Positions 1 to 7,158 of a DNA stretch of 15,324 bases are shown here, one piece after another. Under the pieces are notes generated by a model. That model was not told where the DNA came from. It searched no databases and saw only the letters and a list, made by a program, of their open reading frames with translations. How positions within the stretch are numbered: the stretch's first letter is position 1; each line of letters starts with the position of its first letter. The position numbers and the translations under genes were made by a program. The stretch comes from an uncultured Leucobacter sp. (GTDB lineage Bacteria > Actinomycetota > Actinomycetes > Actinomycetales > Microbacteriaceae): the NCBI GenBank assembly GCA_937967375.1, contig CALCJF010000046.1, positions 1 through 15,324 of the forward strand, read 5' to 3'.

Positions 1-2
1 AG

Positions 3-479
3 ACGGCGGCCCAGGAGGGCACCGTCGGCGAGCTTCGCCGAGATCCCTTCGCGATGCTGCCCTTCTGCGGCTACAACATGGCCGACTACTGGGGCCACTG
101 GCTCGAGATGGGTGAGAAGCTCGGCGACAAGGCTCCGAAGATTTTCCAGGTGAACTGGTTCCGCAAGGGCGCCGACGGCCGCTTCCTTTGGCCCGGCTTC
201 GGCGACAACTCGCGCGTGATCGACTGGATCATTCGCAGCGTCGAGGGTGAGCACACCGGCCGTGAGACCGCGATCGGCACCGTTCCCGCCGCGGGCGAAC
301 TGAACCTCAGCGGCATCGAGTCGGTTGAAGCCGAGCTTGACGAGCTCTTCGCCATCGATGCAAATTCGTGGCTCGCCGAGTGCGACCTCACCGAAGAATT
401 CTTCGCCAAGTTCGGCGACCGCCTGCCACAGGCGCTCCAAGCCGAACTCAGCGCACTGCGGAGCCGCCTCAGCGCCTAA
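3..479 (+). CDS. pckG: Phosphoenolpyruvate carboxykinase (GTP), C-terminal part
   Basis: This is the last 158 residues of GTP-dependent PEP carboxykinase, cut by the left window edge. The enzyme decarboxylates and phosphorylates oxaloacetate to PEP in the cytoplasm, the entry step of gluconeogenesis, and can run anaplerotically in some actinobacteria. The recognisable block is RRDPFAMLPFCGYNMADYW near the start of the fragment, followed by KIFQVNWFRKGADGRFLWPG and FGDNSRVIDWI. These form the conserved C-terminal nucleotide-binding part of the GTP-type family and are not found in the ATP-type enzyme. The frame stays open from base 3 to a TAA at 477-479. The first methionine in frame (base 54) is internal and not the start. 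Two hairpins follow the stop, so the gene probably ends its transcript. I am very sure of the family; the upstream part is not visible. Confidence 0.96.
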   Translation, partial: TAAQEGTVGELRRDPFAMLPFCGYNMADYWGHWLEMGEKLGDKAPKIFQVNWFRKGADGRFLWPGFGDNSRVIDWIIRSVEGEHTGRETAIGTVPAAGELNLSGIESVEAELDELFAIDANSWLAECDLTEEFFAKFGDRLPQALQAELSALRSRLSA

Positions 480-491
480 CCGCCATAGACC

Positions 492-526
492 GTGGATCCT
501 TACGTTCTGCCCGACGTAGGATCCAC
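492..526 (+). terminator. Hairpin downstream of pckG
   Basis: GTGGATCC-T-TACGT pairs with ACGTA-GGATCCAC around an 8-base loop, giving 13 pairs with one bulged T. No U-run follows, so it may act as a 3'-end stabiliser or a U-tract-free actinobacterial terminator. It starts 12 bases after the pckG stop. Confidence 0.6.
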
Positions 527-534
527 CACCTACC

Positions 535-574
535 GTGAGCCCCGAGCGCTGCCCCGCCCGGGGCTCACTACTTT
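535..574 (+). terminator. Second hairpin terminator after pckG
   Basis: GTGAGCCCC (535-543) pairs perfectly with GGGGCTCAC (560-568) around a 16-base loop. The T-rich TACTTTCT follows. It lies eight bases after the previous hairpin, making a tandem pair that insulates pckG from the tRNA. Confidence 0.65.
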
Positions 575-609
575 CTGCCGCTAAGCTTGAGGCGGCCGAC
601 GCGCAACAG

Positions 610-686
610 CCCCCAATAGCCCAACCGGCAGAGGCAGTCGACTTAAAATCGATACAGTCAGGGTTCGAATCCCTGTTGGGGGACCA
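610..686 (+). tRNA. tRNA with UAA anticodon (Leu codon UUA), short variable arm
   Basis: A complete 77-base cloverleaf is readable. The acceptor stem CCCCCAA (610-616) pairs with TTGGGGG (676-682). The D-stem GCC/GGC has GG in its loop (627-628). The anticodon stem GTCGA/TCGAT encloses CTTAAAA, so the anticodon is TAA at 644-646. The variable loop is only ACAGT, five bases. The T-stem CAGGG/CCCTG encloses TTCGAAT. Discriminator A683 is followed by an encoded CCA. The anticodon predicts leucine at UUA, but leucine tRNAs are normally class II with a long variable arm, so the charged amino acid is uncertain. The C1-G72 closing pair is also uncommon in bacterial tRNAs outside tRNA-Pro. By eye I found no in-frame UUA codon in the protein genes of this window. 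The existence of the tRNA gene is near certain; its identity is less so. Confidence 0.93.
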
Positions 687-739
687 CGTTATTGAACGAG
701 ACGGGCCGAATCGCTGCGCGATCTCGACGGCATCGCCGC

Positions 740-760
740 GCGACGCGATGCGTCGCTTTT
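740..760 (+). terminator. Intrinsic terminator of the tRNA
   Basis: GCGACGC (740-746) pairs perfectly with GCGTCGC (750-756) around a three-base loop and is followed by TTTT. A smaller hairpin, ATCGC-TGC-GCGAT, lies just upstream. Together they probably end the tRNA transcript. Confidence 0.72.
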
Positions 761-806
761 GCGGTTGGCGGGGTTCGAATCTCAGTAGAGAGACCCCTCA
801 GCTAGA

Positions 807-818
807 TAGACTGCGAAG
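807..818 (+). promoter_or_regulatory. Putative -10 element of a leaderless transcript
   Basis: TAGACT (807-812) ends six bases before the ATG at 819, which puts the expected transcription start on the A of the start codon. An overlapping TAGATA (803-808) is an alternative. No Shine-Dalgarno sequence precedes the gene beyond a weak GAAG touching the ATG, which fits leaderless translation. I see no clear -35 box. Confidence 0.4.
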
Positions 819-2090
819 ATGACCATTGATCTGGCAGCGACGGAGCTGCTGAGCGCAGCAGGCAGGCAGCCCTGGCTTCGGCCAGACGACTACTGGCGGC
901 GCCTCACCGCAGCAACACAGCATTTGAGCGCCCCCGTCGTCGCGCTGGGCGTCGAAGCGCTGGCGCACAACGCCCACGACATACTGCGCCGCGCGAAAGG
1001 CAAGCCCGTGCGCGTCGCCTCGAAATCGATCAGGGTTCGCGGCGTGCTCGATGCCGTGCTCGCGCTGCCCGGCTATCAGGGTGTGCTCGCCTTCACGCTG
1101 GCTGAGGCGCTCTGGCTGAGCGAGACGATCGACGACATCGTCGTCGCCTATCCCACCGCCGACCGAGCCGCGCTTGCGGCGCTCGCGGCAGACGAACGGG
1201 CCGCAAGCCGCATCGCCATCATGATCGACAGTGTGGATCAGCTCGAGCTCATCGACAGCGTCGCACCACCCACGAGCCGGGCCCCCATTCGCGTCTGCCT
1301 CGACTTCGACGCCTCATGGAACACGAAGCTGCTCGGCAGTATCGGCGCGTTGCGGTCGCCCGTGCACGAGCCTGCACAGCTGCGACGGCTCGCAGAGCGT
1401 GTGCTGCAGCGGCGAGGGTTTGAGCTTGTCGGCATCATGTCGTATGAGGCTCAGATCGCGGGTGTCGGCGACGAGCCGATCGGCGACCCGGCAAAAGGGT
1501 TGCTCATGCGCGCAATTCAGCAGAAAAGCGCGGCCGAGCTGGCCGACCGTCGGGCCGAGGCGATCGCGGCGGTGCAGGCGCTGCGCCCCCTCGAGTTCGT
1601 GAACGGTGGCGGCACGGGCTCGATCGAGCGCACCGTCGCCGAAGGCGCGATCACCGAGGTCGCCGTCGGCAGTGGGCTGTTCGGGCCGCACCTTTTCGAT
1701 AACTACCGTTCGTTTACCCCTGCTCCTGCCGTTGCATTCGCGCTCGACGTGGTGCGACGGCCGGGTCGCGACACCGCAACGCTGCTCGGCGGCGGCTGGA
1801 TTGCCTCGGGCGTCGCGGGACAAGACCGCCTGCCCCAGGTAGTGCACCCTGCGGGCCTCTCGTACGCGCCTCGTGAGGGCGCGGGCGAGGTGCAGACTCC
1901 GCTGAGCGGCAAGGCGGCACGCCAGCTCTCGATCGGTGACCGGGTGTGGCTGCGGCACACGAAATCTGGCGAGATCATGGAGCACGCGAACGAGGTGGTT
2001 CCCGTGCAGCTCGGTTCGCCGGGCAGTGGGGGATCCTCTGCCCTCGAACCGATGAAGAGCTACCGAGGCGAAGGGAAATGCTTTCTATGA
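819..2090 (+). CDS. Fold-type III PLP enzyme, amino acid deaminase/aldolase-like (alanine racemase N-terminal domain)
   Basis: The 423-residue product belongs to the alanine racemase/D-threonine aldolase/D-serine dehydratase superfamily. It is cytoplasmic, with no signal peptide or membrane segment. The N-terminal TIM-barrel domain carries the likely PLP lysine, K69, in RVASKSIR. The phosphate-binding glycine loop is NGGGTGSIE around residues 262-270. The C-terminal beta domain (about 320-423) contains GDRVWLRHTKSGEIMEHANE, where related enzymes bind a metal, and ends in the YRGEGKCFL tail I associate with actinobacterial proteins annotated as amino acid deaminase/aldolase. The substrate cannot be read from sequence; a D-amino or beta-hydroxy amino acid is a family-based guess. 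The stop overlaps the next start as ATGA (2087-2090), so the two genes are translationally coupled. The ATG at 819 follows a -10-like box and lacks a good ribosome site. Confidence 0.85.
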   Translation: MTIDLAATELLSAAGRQPWLRPDDYWRRLTAATQHLSAPVVALGVEALAHNAHDILRRAKGKPVRVASKSIRVRGVLDAVLALPGYQGVLAFTLAEALWLSETIDDIVVAYPTADRAALAALAADERAASRIAIMIDSVDQLELIDSVAPPTSRAPIRVCLDFDASWNTKLLGSIGALRSPVHEPAQLRRLAERVLQRRGFELVGIMSYEAQIAGVGDEPIGDPAKGLLMRAIQQKSAAELADRRAEAIAAVQALRPLEFVNGGGTGSIERTVAEGAITEVAVGSGLFGPHLFDNYRSFTPAPAVAFALDVVRRPGRDTATLLGGGWIASGVAGQDRLPQVVHPAGLSYAPREGAGEVQTPLSGKAARQLSIGDRVWLRHTKSGEIMEHANEVVPVQLGSPGSGGSSALEPMKSYRGEGKCFL

Positions 2091-3391
2091 CCGCGAAATG
2101 GCGCAACTGGGCGCGCACAGAGAAGTCGCGCCCGGTGCTCGAAGTAGCCCCGCGCACCATCGATCAGGTAGTGCTTGCAGTGCAGCGCGCCCGCGAGACA
2201 GGGCACACGGTGAAACCCATCGGCGCCTCGCACAGCTTCACCGCGATCGGGGCAACCGACGGCGTGCGCCTCAACATGGAGGCGTTGCGCGGCCTCGTTG
2301 ACGTCGACCTCGAACGCGGCCGCGTCACGCTCTGGGCGGGCACGCACCTCTGGGAGCTGCCGTCGATTCTCGACCCACTGGGTCTCGCGCTCGAGAATAT
2401 GGGCGACATCGACCGCCAGACCATCACGGGAGCGACCTCGACCGGCACGCACGGCACCGGCATCGGCATCGGCGGTTTGTCGACTCGCATTGTCGGCGCC
2501 ACGCTCGTCACCGGCACGGGCGAGATTATTGATATCGACGAGGATCAGAACGCTGAACTGCTGCCGGCCGTCGCGCTCGGCCTCGGCGCCCTCGGGGTGC
2601 TGCTCACCGTGACCATCCAGTGCGTGCCTCGTTTTCTGCTGCGCGCCGTCGAAGCACCAGCACCCTTTGAAGCGGTGCTCGAGAACTATGAGCAGCTGAA
2701 CCGGGACGCCGATCATTTCGAGTTCTACTGGTTTCCGCACACCGAGAGCACGCGCACCAAGACGAACACCCGTCTGCCCCTCGATGCTGGGGCGAGGCCG
2801 TTGGGCAAAGTCTCGCGCTTCGTCGACGAGGAGGTCGTGAACAACGCGATGCTCGGTGCGGTCGTCGGCTTCGAGCGGCTCGTGCCCGTCACCACGCCTA
2901 GCATCAACCGCGCGATCGAGTCGATTTCGAGCAGCCGCGACTACACCGACATCTCGCACCGCGTGTTCGTGACGAACCGGCGCGTGCGTTTTCGCGAGAT
3001 GGAGTACGCGCTGCCGTTCGAGGCGGTGCCGACCGCGCTGCGCGAACTGCGCGAGATGATCGATCGAAAGGGCTACCGGATCTCGTTCCCGGTCGAGGTG
3101 CGGGCCGCCGCCGCCGACCAGCTGCTGCTTTCGACAGCCCACGGGCGCGAGAGCGGCTACGTCGCGGTGCACCGCTACTGGCGCGATCCTGACCACGAAT
3201 ATTTCAGGGAGGCCGAGGCCGTGCTGAAAGCGCACGATGGTCGACCGCACTGGGGCAAGATGCACACCCGCGATGCCGAATCGTTGCGCGTCACGTACCC
3301 GAAGTTCGACGATTTTCTTGCGGTGCGAAACCGACTTGACCCCGATCGCGTCTTCGCGAACCCCTACCTCGAACGAGTGCTCGGGGAGTAA
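2087..3391 (+). CDS. FAD-linked aldonolactone oxidase, D-arabinono-1,4-lactone oxidase family
   Basis: This 434-residue oxidase of the vanillyl-alcohol oxidase fold probably oxidises an aldono-1,4-lactone (arabinono-, gulono- or galactono-type) using FAD. The N-terminal FAD domain shows VKPIGASHSFTAIG (43-56); H49 is the position that carries covalent FAD in this family. ENMGDIDRQTITGATSTGTH follows at 103-122. The C-terminal ALO domain ends with HWGKMH (388-393) and DPDRVFANPYLERVLG, both hallmarks of the family. No signal peptide is seen. I chose ATG 2087 because it forms an ATGA overlap with the preceding gene and lies downstream of GAAGGGA. ATG 2078 is an in-frame alternative, and an in-frame methionine at 1946 lies far inside the upstream gene. 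Pairing with a PLP enzyme suggests a shared small-molecule pathway whose substrate is unknown to me. Confidence 0.92.
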   Translation: MTAKWRNWARTEKSRPVLEVAPRTIDQVVLAVQRARETGHTVKPIGASHSFTAIGATDGVRLNMEALRGLVDVDLERGRVTLWAGTHLWELPSILDPLGLALENMGDIDRQTITGATSTGTHGTGIGIGGLSTRIVGATLVTGTGEIIDIDEDQNAELLPAVALGLGALGVLLTVTIQCVPRFLLRAVEAPAPFEAVLENYEQLNRDADHFEFYWFPHTESTRTKTNTRLPLDAGARPLGKVSRFVDEEVVNNAMLGAVVGFERLVPVTTPSINRAIESISSSRDYTDISHRVFVTNRRVRFREMEYALPFEAVPTALRELREMIDRKGYRISFPVEVRAAAADQLLLSTAHGRESGYVAVHRYWRDPDHEYFREAEAVLKAHDGRPHWGKMHTRDAESLRVTYPKFDDFLAVRNRLDPDRVFANPYLERVLGE

Positions 3392-3400
3392 TTCTTTGCG

Positions 3401-3432
3401 TCGAGAACGCTGCGCTCTCACAGCGTTCTCGA
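3401..3432 (+). terminator. 12-bp perfect hairpin after the lactone oxidase gene
   Basis: TCGAGAACGCTG (3401-3412) pairs perfectly with CAGCGTTCTCGA (3421-3432) around an 8-base loop. No U-run follows. It sits nine bases after the stop and probably separates the operon from lemA, whose start is 25 bases downstream. Confidence 0.65.
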
Positions 3433-3444
3433 TACCTGAATCGA

Positions 3445-3456
3445 TAGGATTTGAGC
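3445..3456 (+). promoter_or_regulatory. Putative -10 or ribosome site before the LemA gene
   Basis: TAGGAT (3445-3450) ends six bases before ATG 3457, the geometry of a leaderless actinobacterial promoter. The same bases contain AGGA (3446-3449), seven bases from the ATG, which could instead be the Shine-Dalgarno sequence. Sequence alone does not decide between the two. Confidence 0.35.
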
Positions 3457-4023
3457 ATGTCTGGCCTGGTTACGACACTCATCATTCTCGGCGTCATTGT
3501 GGTGCTCGCGATCTACGTGTGGATCACCTATAACTCGCTGATCGCGCTGCGCGTTCGAGTCGACGAAGCCTGGAGCGATATCACCGTTCAGCTGAAGCGC
3601 CGCGCCGATCTCATCCCCAACCTGGTCGAGACTGTCAAGGGTTACGCAGCGCACGAGAAGAGTGTGTTCGAAGCGGTCACTCAGGCGCGCGCCGAGACTA
3701 TCTCAGCCCAGTCTCCGGCCGAGGCCACCCTGGCAGAGGGGCACATGCAGCAGGCGCTGAAGAGCATCTTCGCAGTGGCAGAGGCCTACCCGCAGCTGCA
3801 GGCCAGCCAGAACTTCCTGCAATTGCAGTCTGAGCTTGTTGACACCGAGAACAAGATCCAGGCCTCGCGCCGTTTCTTCAACGGTGGGGTGCGTGAGTAC
3901 AACACGAAGCTGCAGCTCTTTCCGAACAACCTCTTCGCCAAGATGTTCGGCTTCGAGGCCCGCGACTTCTTCGAGGTCGACAACGTGGCTGCAATCTCCG
4001 AGCCGCCACGCATCCAGTTCTAG
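3457..4023 (+). CDS. LemA family membrane protein
   Basis: The 188-residue product has one N-terminal membrane helix (about residues 3-25, LVTTLIILGVIVVLAIYVWI) and then the LemA domain, an antiparallel helical bundle. The signature is clear: YNSLIALRVRVDEAWSDITV, then KRRADLIPNLVETVKGYA, and near the end FFNGGVREYNTKLQLFPNNLFAKMFGF. The length matches the usual 185-200 residues. The biochemical role of LemA proteins is poorly defined. They are anchored in the membrane with the bundle on one side, and often sit near TPM-domain or M48 protease genes, neither of which is present here. An in-frame TTG at 3451 would add two residues, but ATG 3457 has better spacing from AGGA. The next gene starts 82 bases downstream behind its own promoter, so lemA is probably monocistronic. 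Confidence 0.95.
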   Translation: MSGLVTTLIILGVIVVLAIYVWITYNSLIALRVRVDEAWSDITVQLKRRADLIPNLVETVKGYAAHEKSVFEAVTQARAETISAQSPAEATLAEGHMQQALKSIFAVAEAYPQLQASQNFLQLQSELVDTENKIQASRRFFNGGVREYNTKLQLFPNNLFAKMFGFEARDFFEVDNVAAISEPPRIQF

Positions 4024-4045
4024 ACTGCGTCTGTTGCGCTGGTAG

Positions 4046-4073
4046 CTGACACGCCTGCGCAGAGGCGTAGGGT
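4046..4073 (+). promoter_or_regulatory. Candidate sigma-70-type promoter for the MFS gene
   Basis: CTGACA (4046-4051), 16 bases, then TAGGGT (4068-4073). The predicted start near 4080 gives a leader of about 25 bases containing the strong ribosome site AAGGAGG (4088-4094). Confidence 0.5.
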
Positions 4074-4105
4074 AGAGGTAGCAATTCAAGGAGGCTGCCT
4101 ACAAC

Positions 4106-5569
4106 GTGTCATCGATGTTCCGATCCCTGAGCGTGCGAAACTACCGCATCTGGTTTATCGGAGCGCTGATATCGAACGTTGGAGCCTGGATGCAGGCGAC
4201 CGCTCAGAACTGGGTGGTGCTCACCGAACTCAGTGACACGAACGCGGTTGCGGTTGGTGTGACGATGGCGCTGCAGTTCGGGCCGCAGCTGTTGCTCGTA
4301 CCCTTCAGCGGCGCGGTTGCCGACCGCTTTGACCGGCGCAAAGTGCTGATGGTGACCCAGTCGCTTCTCATGCTGCTCGCGCTCGGTCTCGGACTGCTGC
4401 TGGTGTTCGGCATTGCTGAACTCTGGCACCTCTATGCTTTCGCGCTTGCGCTCGGCGTCGTGAACGCCTTCGACACACCCGCACGCCAGGCATTCGTCTC
4501 AGATCTCGTCGGTGTCGACCAGCTTTCGAACGCGGTCGCGCTCAACTCCGCCTCGTTCAATTCGGCGCGGCTTATCGGACCGGCAGCGGCGGGCGTGCTC
4601 ATTGCGCTTGTCGGCTCGGGCTGGGTGTTCGTGTTGAACTCGGTCTCGTTCATCGCAATGCTCGTCGCGCTCGCCGCCATTCGCATTCCGAGAGCGCCGC
4701 GCGAAGTGAGCGGGCGCGAATCGCAGGGCAACCAACTCGTCGCGGGCTTCCGTTATGTGATCAGACGGCATGATCTTGTCGTTATTTTTCTCATAGTGTT
4801 CGTGATCGGCGCGTTCGGCATGAACTTTCCGGTGTTCTCATCGACCATGGCGGTCGAGTTCGGTCGAGGCGCGGGGGAGTACGGGCTGCTCTCATCCATT
4901 CTTGCGATCGGCTCGCTCGCCGGGGCGCTGCTTGTCGCGAAGCGGCCTGCCGCGAGGTTCCGGGTCGTCGTGCTCGCAGCGGGCGGTTTCGGAGCAGCGA
5001 GTCTCGTGAGCGCGCTCATGCCGAGCTTCTGGGCTTTTGCCGCGACGCTCGTGCTGCTCGGCTTCTGCACGGCGACCCTTCTCTCGACGGCGAACGCCTT
5101 CGTGCAGACGACCACCGACCCAGCCGTGCGCGGCAGGGTGCTCTCGCTCTATTTCGCGATCCTCATGGGCGGCACCCCGCTCGGTGCGCCGATCGTTGGC
5201 GCGATCTCAGACGCGTTCGGCGCGCGCTGGGGTCTCGGCGTTGCTGCGCTCTCTGGCTTCATTGCATTCGCGATCGGCATCGGGTGGCTGCTCGTTGAGC
5301 GCCAATTGCGTGTGCACATTGGTGCCCGCGGGCACCTCACCGTCACACACGCTGGTAGGCCCGGGGCCGGCGATGATCCTCGCACTCAAATCGAAACACT
5401 CACCGCGCCGCTTTCGGTGCTGCGACGCGAGCCTGTGATCCTTTCAGAAGCGAACTCTGCACCGCAAAGTGGTGCGCTGAGCGAGGGCCTCACTGGTCCG
5501 ATCTCGATCATCGAAACCGAGCCGCTGGGCAGCGACGATATGCCCTCGAAGGCCGGTGAAGACGGGTAA
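4106..5569 (+). CDS. MFS transporter, MFS_3 (EntS-like exporter) family
   Basis: This 487-residue major facilitator protein has about twelve hydrophobic segments across residues 10-400. It begins SVRNYRIWFIGALISNVGAWMQ, typical of the MFS_3 group, which includes putative drug and siderophore exporters. The loop-2/3 motif appears as GAVADRFDRRKVL (about 68-80), and NAFDTPARQAF lies near the end of the first half. I cannot name the substrate. An unusually long hydrophilic tail of about 85 residues, rich in Pro, Ser, Glu and Gly, follows the last membrane segment. The GTG at 4106 is chosen as start because AAGGAGG lies 11 bases upstream; ATG 4115 would be 20 bases away. It is alone between its own promoter and aspA, with 63 bases between stop and next start and no convincing terminator, so read-through into aspA is possible. 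Confidence 0.93.
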   Translation: MSSMFRSLSVRNYRIWFIGALISNVGAWMQATAQNWVVLTELSDTNAVAVGVTMALQFGPQLLLVPFSGAVADRFDRRKVLMVTQSLLMLLALGLGLLLVFGIAELWHLYAFALALGVVNAFDTPARQAFVSDLVGVDQLSNAVALNSASFNSARLIGPAAAGVLIALVGSGWVFVLNSVSFIAMLVALAAIRIPRAPREVSGRESQGNQLVAGFRYVIRRHDLVVIFLIVFVIGAFGMNFPVFSSTMAVEFGRGAGEYGLLSSILAIGSLAGALLVAKRPAARFRVVVLAAGGFGAASLVSALMPSFWAFAATLVLLGFCTATLLSTANAFVQTTTDPAVRGRVLSLYFAILMGGTPLGAPIVGAISDAFGARWGLGVAALSGFIAFAIGIGWLLVERQLRVHIGARGHLTVTHAGRPGAGDDPRTQIETLTAPLSVLRREPVILSEANSAPQSGALSEGLTGPISIIETEPLGSDDMPSKAGEDG

Positions 5570-5632
5570 GCTTGAGGGCGGTACTGCAGCGGGGCTACTC
5601 GCTGGTTAACTTCGAAAACGGAGCCGATACAC

Positions 5633-7048
5633 GTGAGTGATTTTCTGTCCGCCCAAACCCGCACCGAGACCGATTCAATCGGCAGCCTCGAGATTCCGGC
5701 ATCAGCCTATTGGGGGGTGCACACCGCCAGGGCGCACGAGAACTTTCCGATCGCACGCCGGCCGATCTCGGTCTATCCCGACTTCGTGCGCGCCTTCGCT
5801 TGTGTCAAGCAGGCGGCAGCCCGCGCCAATCTTGAGATCGGTGCGCTCGATGAGCAGCGTGCGACCCTGATCGACCGCGCTTGCGAAGAGATCAAGACCG
5901 GCATGCTGCTCGACCAGTTCGTGGTCGGTGTGGTGCAGGGCGGTGCAGGCACCTCGACCAACATGAACGCGAACGAGGTCATCACGAACCGTGCGCTCGA
6001 GCTTGCCGGGCACCGCAAGGGAGACTACGACTTCATCAACCCGAACGATCACACGAACCGCAGTCAGTCGACGAACGATACCTACCCGACTGCGATCAAG
6101 ATCGCTCTCGCGTTCTCGATCACCACACTGCTCGAAGAGCTGGCGCTGCTCGCTGACGCGTTCGAGGCGAAGGGCAAAGAGTTCTCGCACATCATCAAGG
6201 TCGGCCGCACCCAGCTGCAAGATGCTGTGCCGATGACCCTCGGCCAGGAGTTCAACGCATTCGCCGTGACCCTGCGCGAAGACATCGACCGCCTGCGCGA
6301 GACCGTTGCGCTGCTGGGTGAGGTCAACATGGGTGCCACCGCGATCGGCACCGGCATTAACGCGCCGAAGGGCTATCGTGAGTCGGTGGTTCGCCATCTG
6401 CGCGAAATCACCGGGCTCGAGATCGTGGGCGCCGGCGACCTGATCGAGTCGACCAGCGATACCGGCGTCTTCATCACGTTCTCGGGTGCGCTCAAGCGCA
6501 GCGCGCTCAAGCTTTCGAAGATCTCGAACGACCTGCGTCTGCTGTCGTCGGGCCCCCAGGCAGGCTTTGGCGAGATCAATCTGCCGGCGCGCCAGGCAGG
6601 TTCGTCGATCATGCCGGGCAAGGTCAACCCAGTGATTCCCGAGGCCGTGTCGCAGGTGGCCTACTCGGTTGCGGGCGCAGACGTCACTGTATCGATGGCG
6701 GTCGAGGCCGGGCAGCTGCAGCTGAACGCCTTTGAACCGATCATTGCGCACTCGCTGTTCCAGTCGATTACGTGGCTCGAGCGCGCCTGCACGACCCTGC
6801 GCGTCAACTGCGTTGACGGCATCACCGCGAACGAAGATCGCCTCGACGACATGGTCTCGCGCTCGGTGACCGTGATCACGGCGCTCGCCCCGGTCATCGG
6901 CTACGCTCCCGCTGCGAAGCTCGCGAAAGAGGCGCTCGCCACGAACGAGAAAGTCTCGGATCTCGTGATCTCGGCCGGCCTGCTCGACGAGGCGCAGCTC
7001 GCAGAGATTCTGCAGCCCGCAAGGCTCGCTGGTCTGAGCGACGACTAA
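5633..7048 (+). CDS. aspA: Aspartate ammonia-lyase
   Basis: This 471-residue member of the fumarase/aspartase superfamily reversibly converts L-aspartate to fumarate and ammonia and acts as a cytoplasmic homotetramer. Aspartase rather than fumarase is indicated by YWGVHTARAHENFPI (26-40) and by GRTQLQDAVP (191-200), where class II fumarases have a histidine (GRTHLMDA). Other conserved blocks are TSTNMNANE (107-115), HTNRSQSTNDTYPT (140-153) and the superfamily signature GSSIMPGKVNP (323-333), which supplies the catalytic serine. The start is GTG 5633, nine bases after AACGGAG (5617-5623). The gene ends in a very strong hairpin. Aspartase can feed aspartate carbon into the C4-acid pool, in keeping with pckG at the left edge. 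The family call is secure; aspartase over fumarase is highly likely. Confidence 0.95.
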   Translation: MSDFLSAQTRTETDSIGSLEIPASAYWGVHTARAHENFPIARRPISVYPDFVRAFACVKQAAARANLEIGALDEQRATLIDRACEEIKTGMLLDQFVVGVVQGGAGTSTNMNANEVITNRALELAGHRKGDYDFINPNDHTNRSQSTNDTYPTAIKIALAFSITTLLEELALLADAFEAKGKEFSHIIKVGRTQLQDAVPMTLGQEFNAFAVTLREDIDRLRETVALLGEVNMGATAIGTGINAPKGYRESVVRHLREITGLEIVGAGDLIESTSDTGVFITFSGALKRSALKLSKISNDLRLLSSGPQAGFGEINLPARQAGSSIMPGKVNPVIPEAVSQVAYSVAGADVTVSMAVEAGQLQLNAFEPIIAHSLFQSITWLERACTTLRVNCVDGITANEDRLDDMVSRSVTVITALAPVIGYAPAAKLAKEALATNEKVSDLVISAGLLDEAQLAEILQPARLAGLSDD

Positions 7049-7055
7049 AGCTCGA

Positions 7056-7106
7056 GACAGCAAGAGGGGCAACCTGGCCGAATAGCCGGTTGCCCCTCTT
7101 GCTGTC
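7056..7106. terminator. Long bidirectional hairpin between aspA and the convergent FAH gene
   Basis: A 19-bp perfect stem (7056-7074 with 7088-7106, beginning GACAGCAAGAGGGG) closes a 13-base loop that contains a further GGC/GCC pairing. No long U-run lies on either side. It lies between convergent genes, starting eight bases after the aspA stop, so it probably serves both strands. Confidence 0.85.
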
Positions 7107-7158
7107 TGCGGTGGCAGTTTCGAGCGCCCCGGTGAGAGTGCAGCAGCGCTTGAGCCGC

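Noticed and set aside
535..822. Open frame of 95 codons after pckG
   Set aside because: It runs through a terminator hairpin, the whole tRNA gene and a second terminator, so it cannot be a real protein gene.
2060..3421. Open frame of 453 codons on the minus strand opposite the lactone oxidase gene
   Set aside because: It is fully antisense to a gene with clear family motifs. The translation is Arg/Val/His-rich without recognisable domains, as expected for a shadow frame in high-GC DNA.
4021..4080. GGTAG-type repeats upstream of the MFS gene as an operator array
   Set aside because: The copies are short, irregular and explained by the -10 region; there is no consistent spacing or symmetry.
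5702..7072. Open frame of 456 codons on the minus strand opposite aspA
   Set aside because: Antisense to a well-conserved enzyme, low-complexity composition, and it runs into the aspA terminator hairpin.
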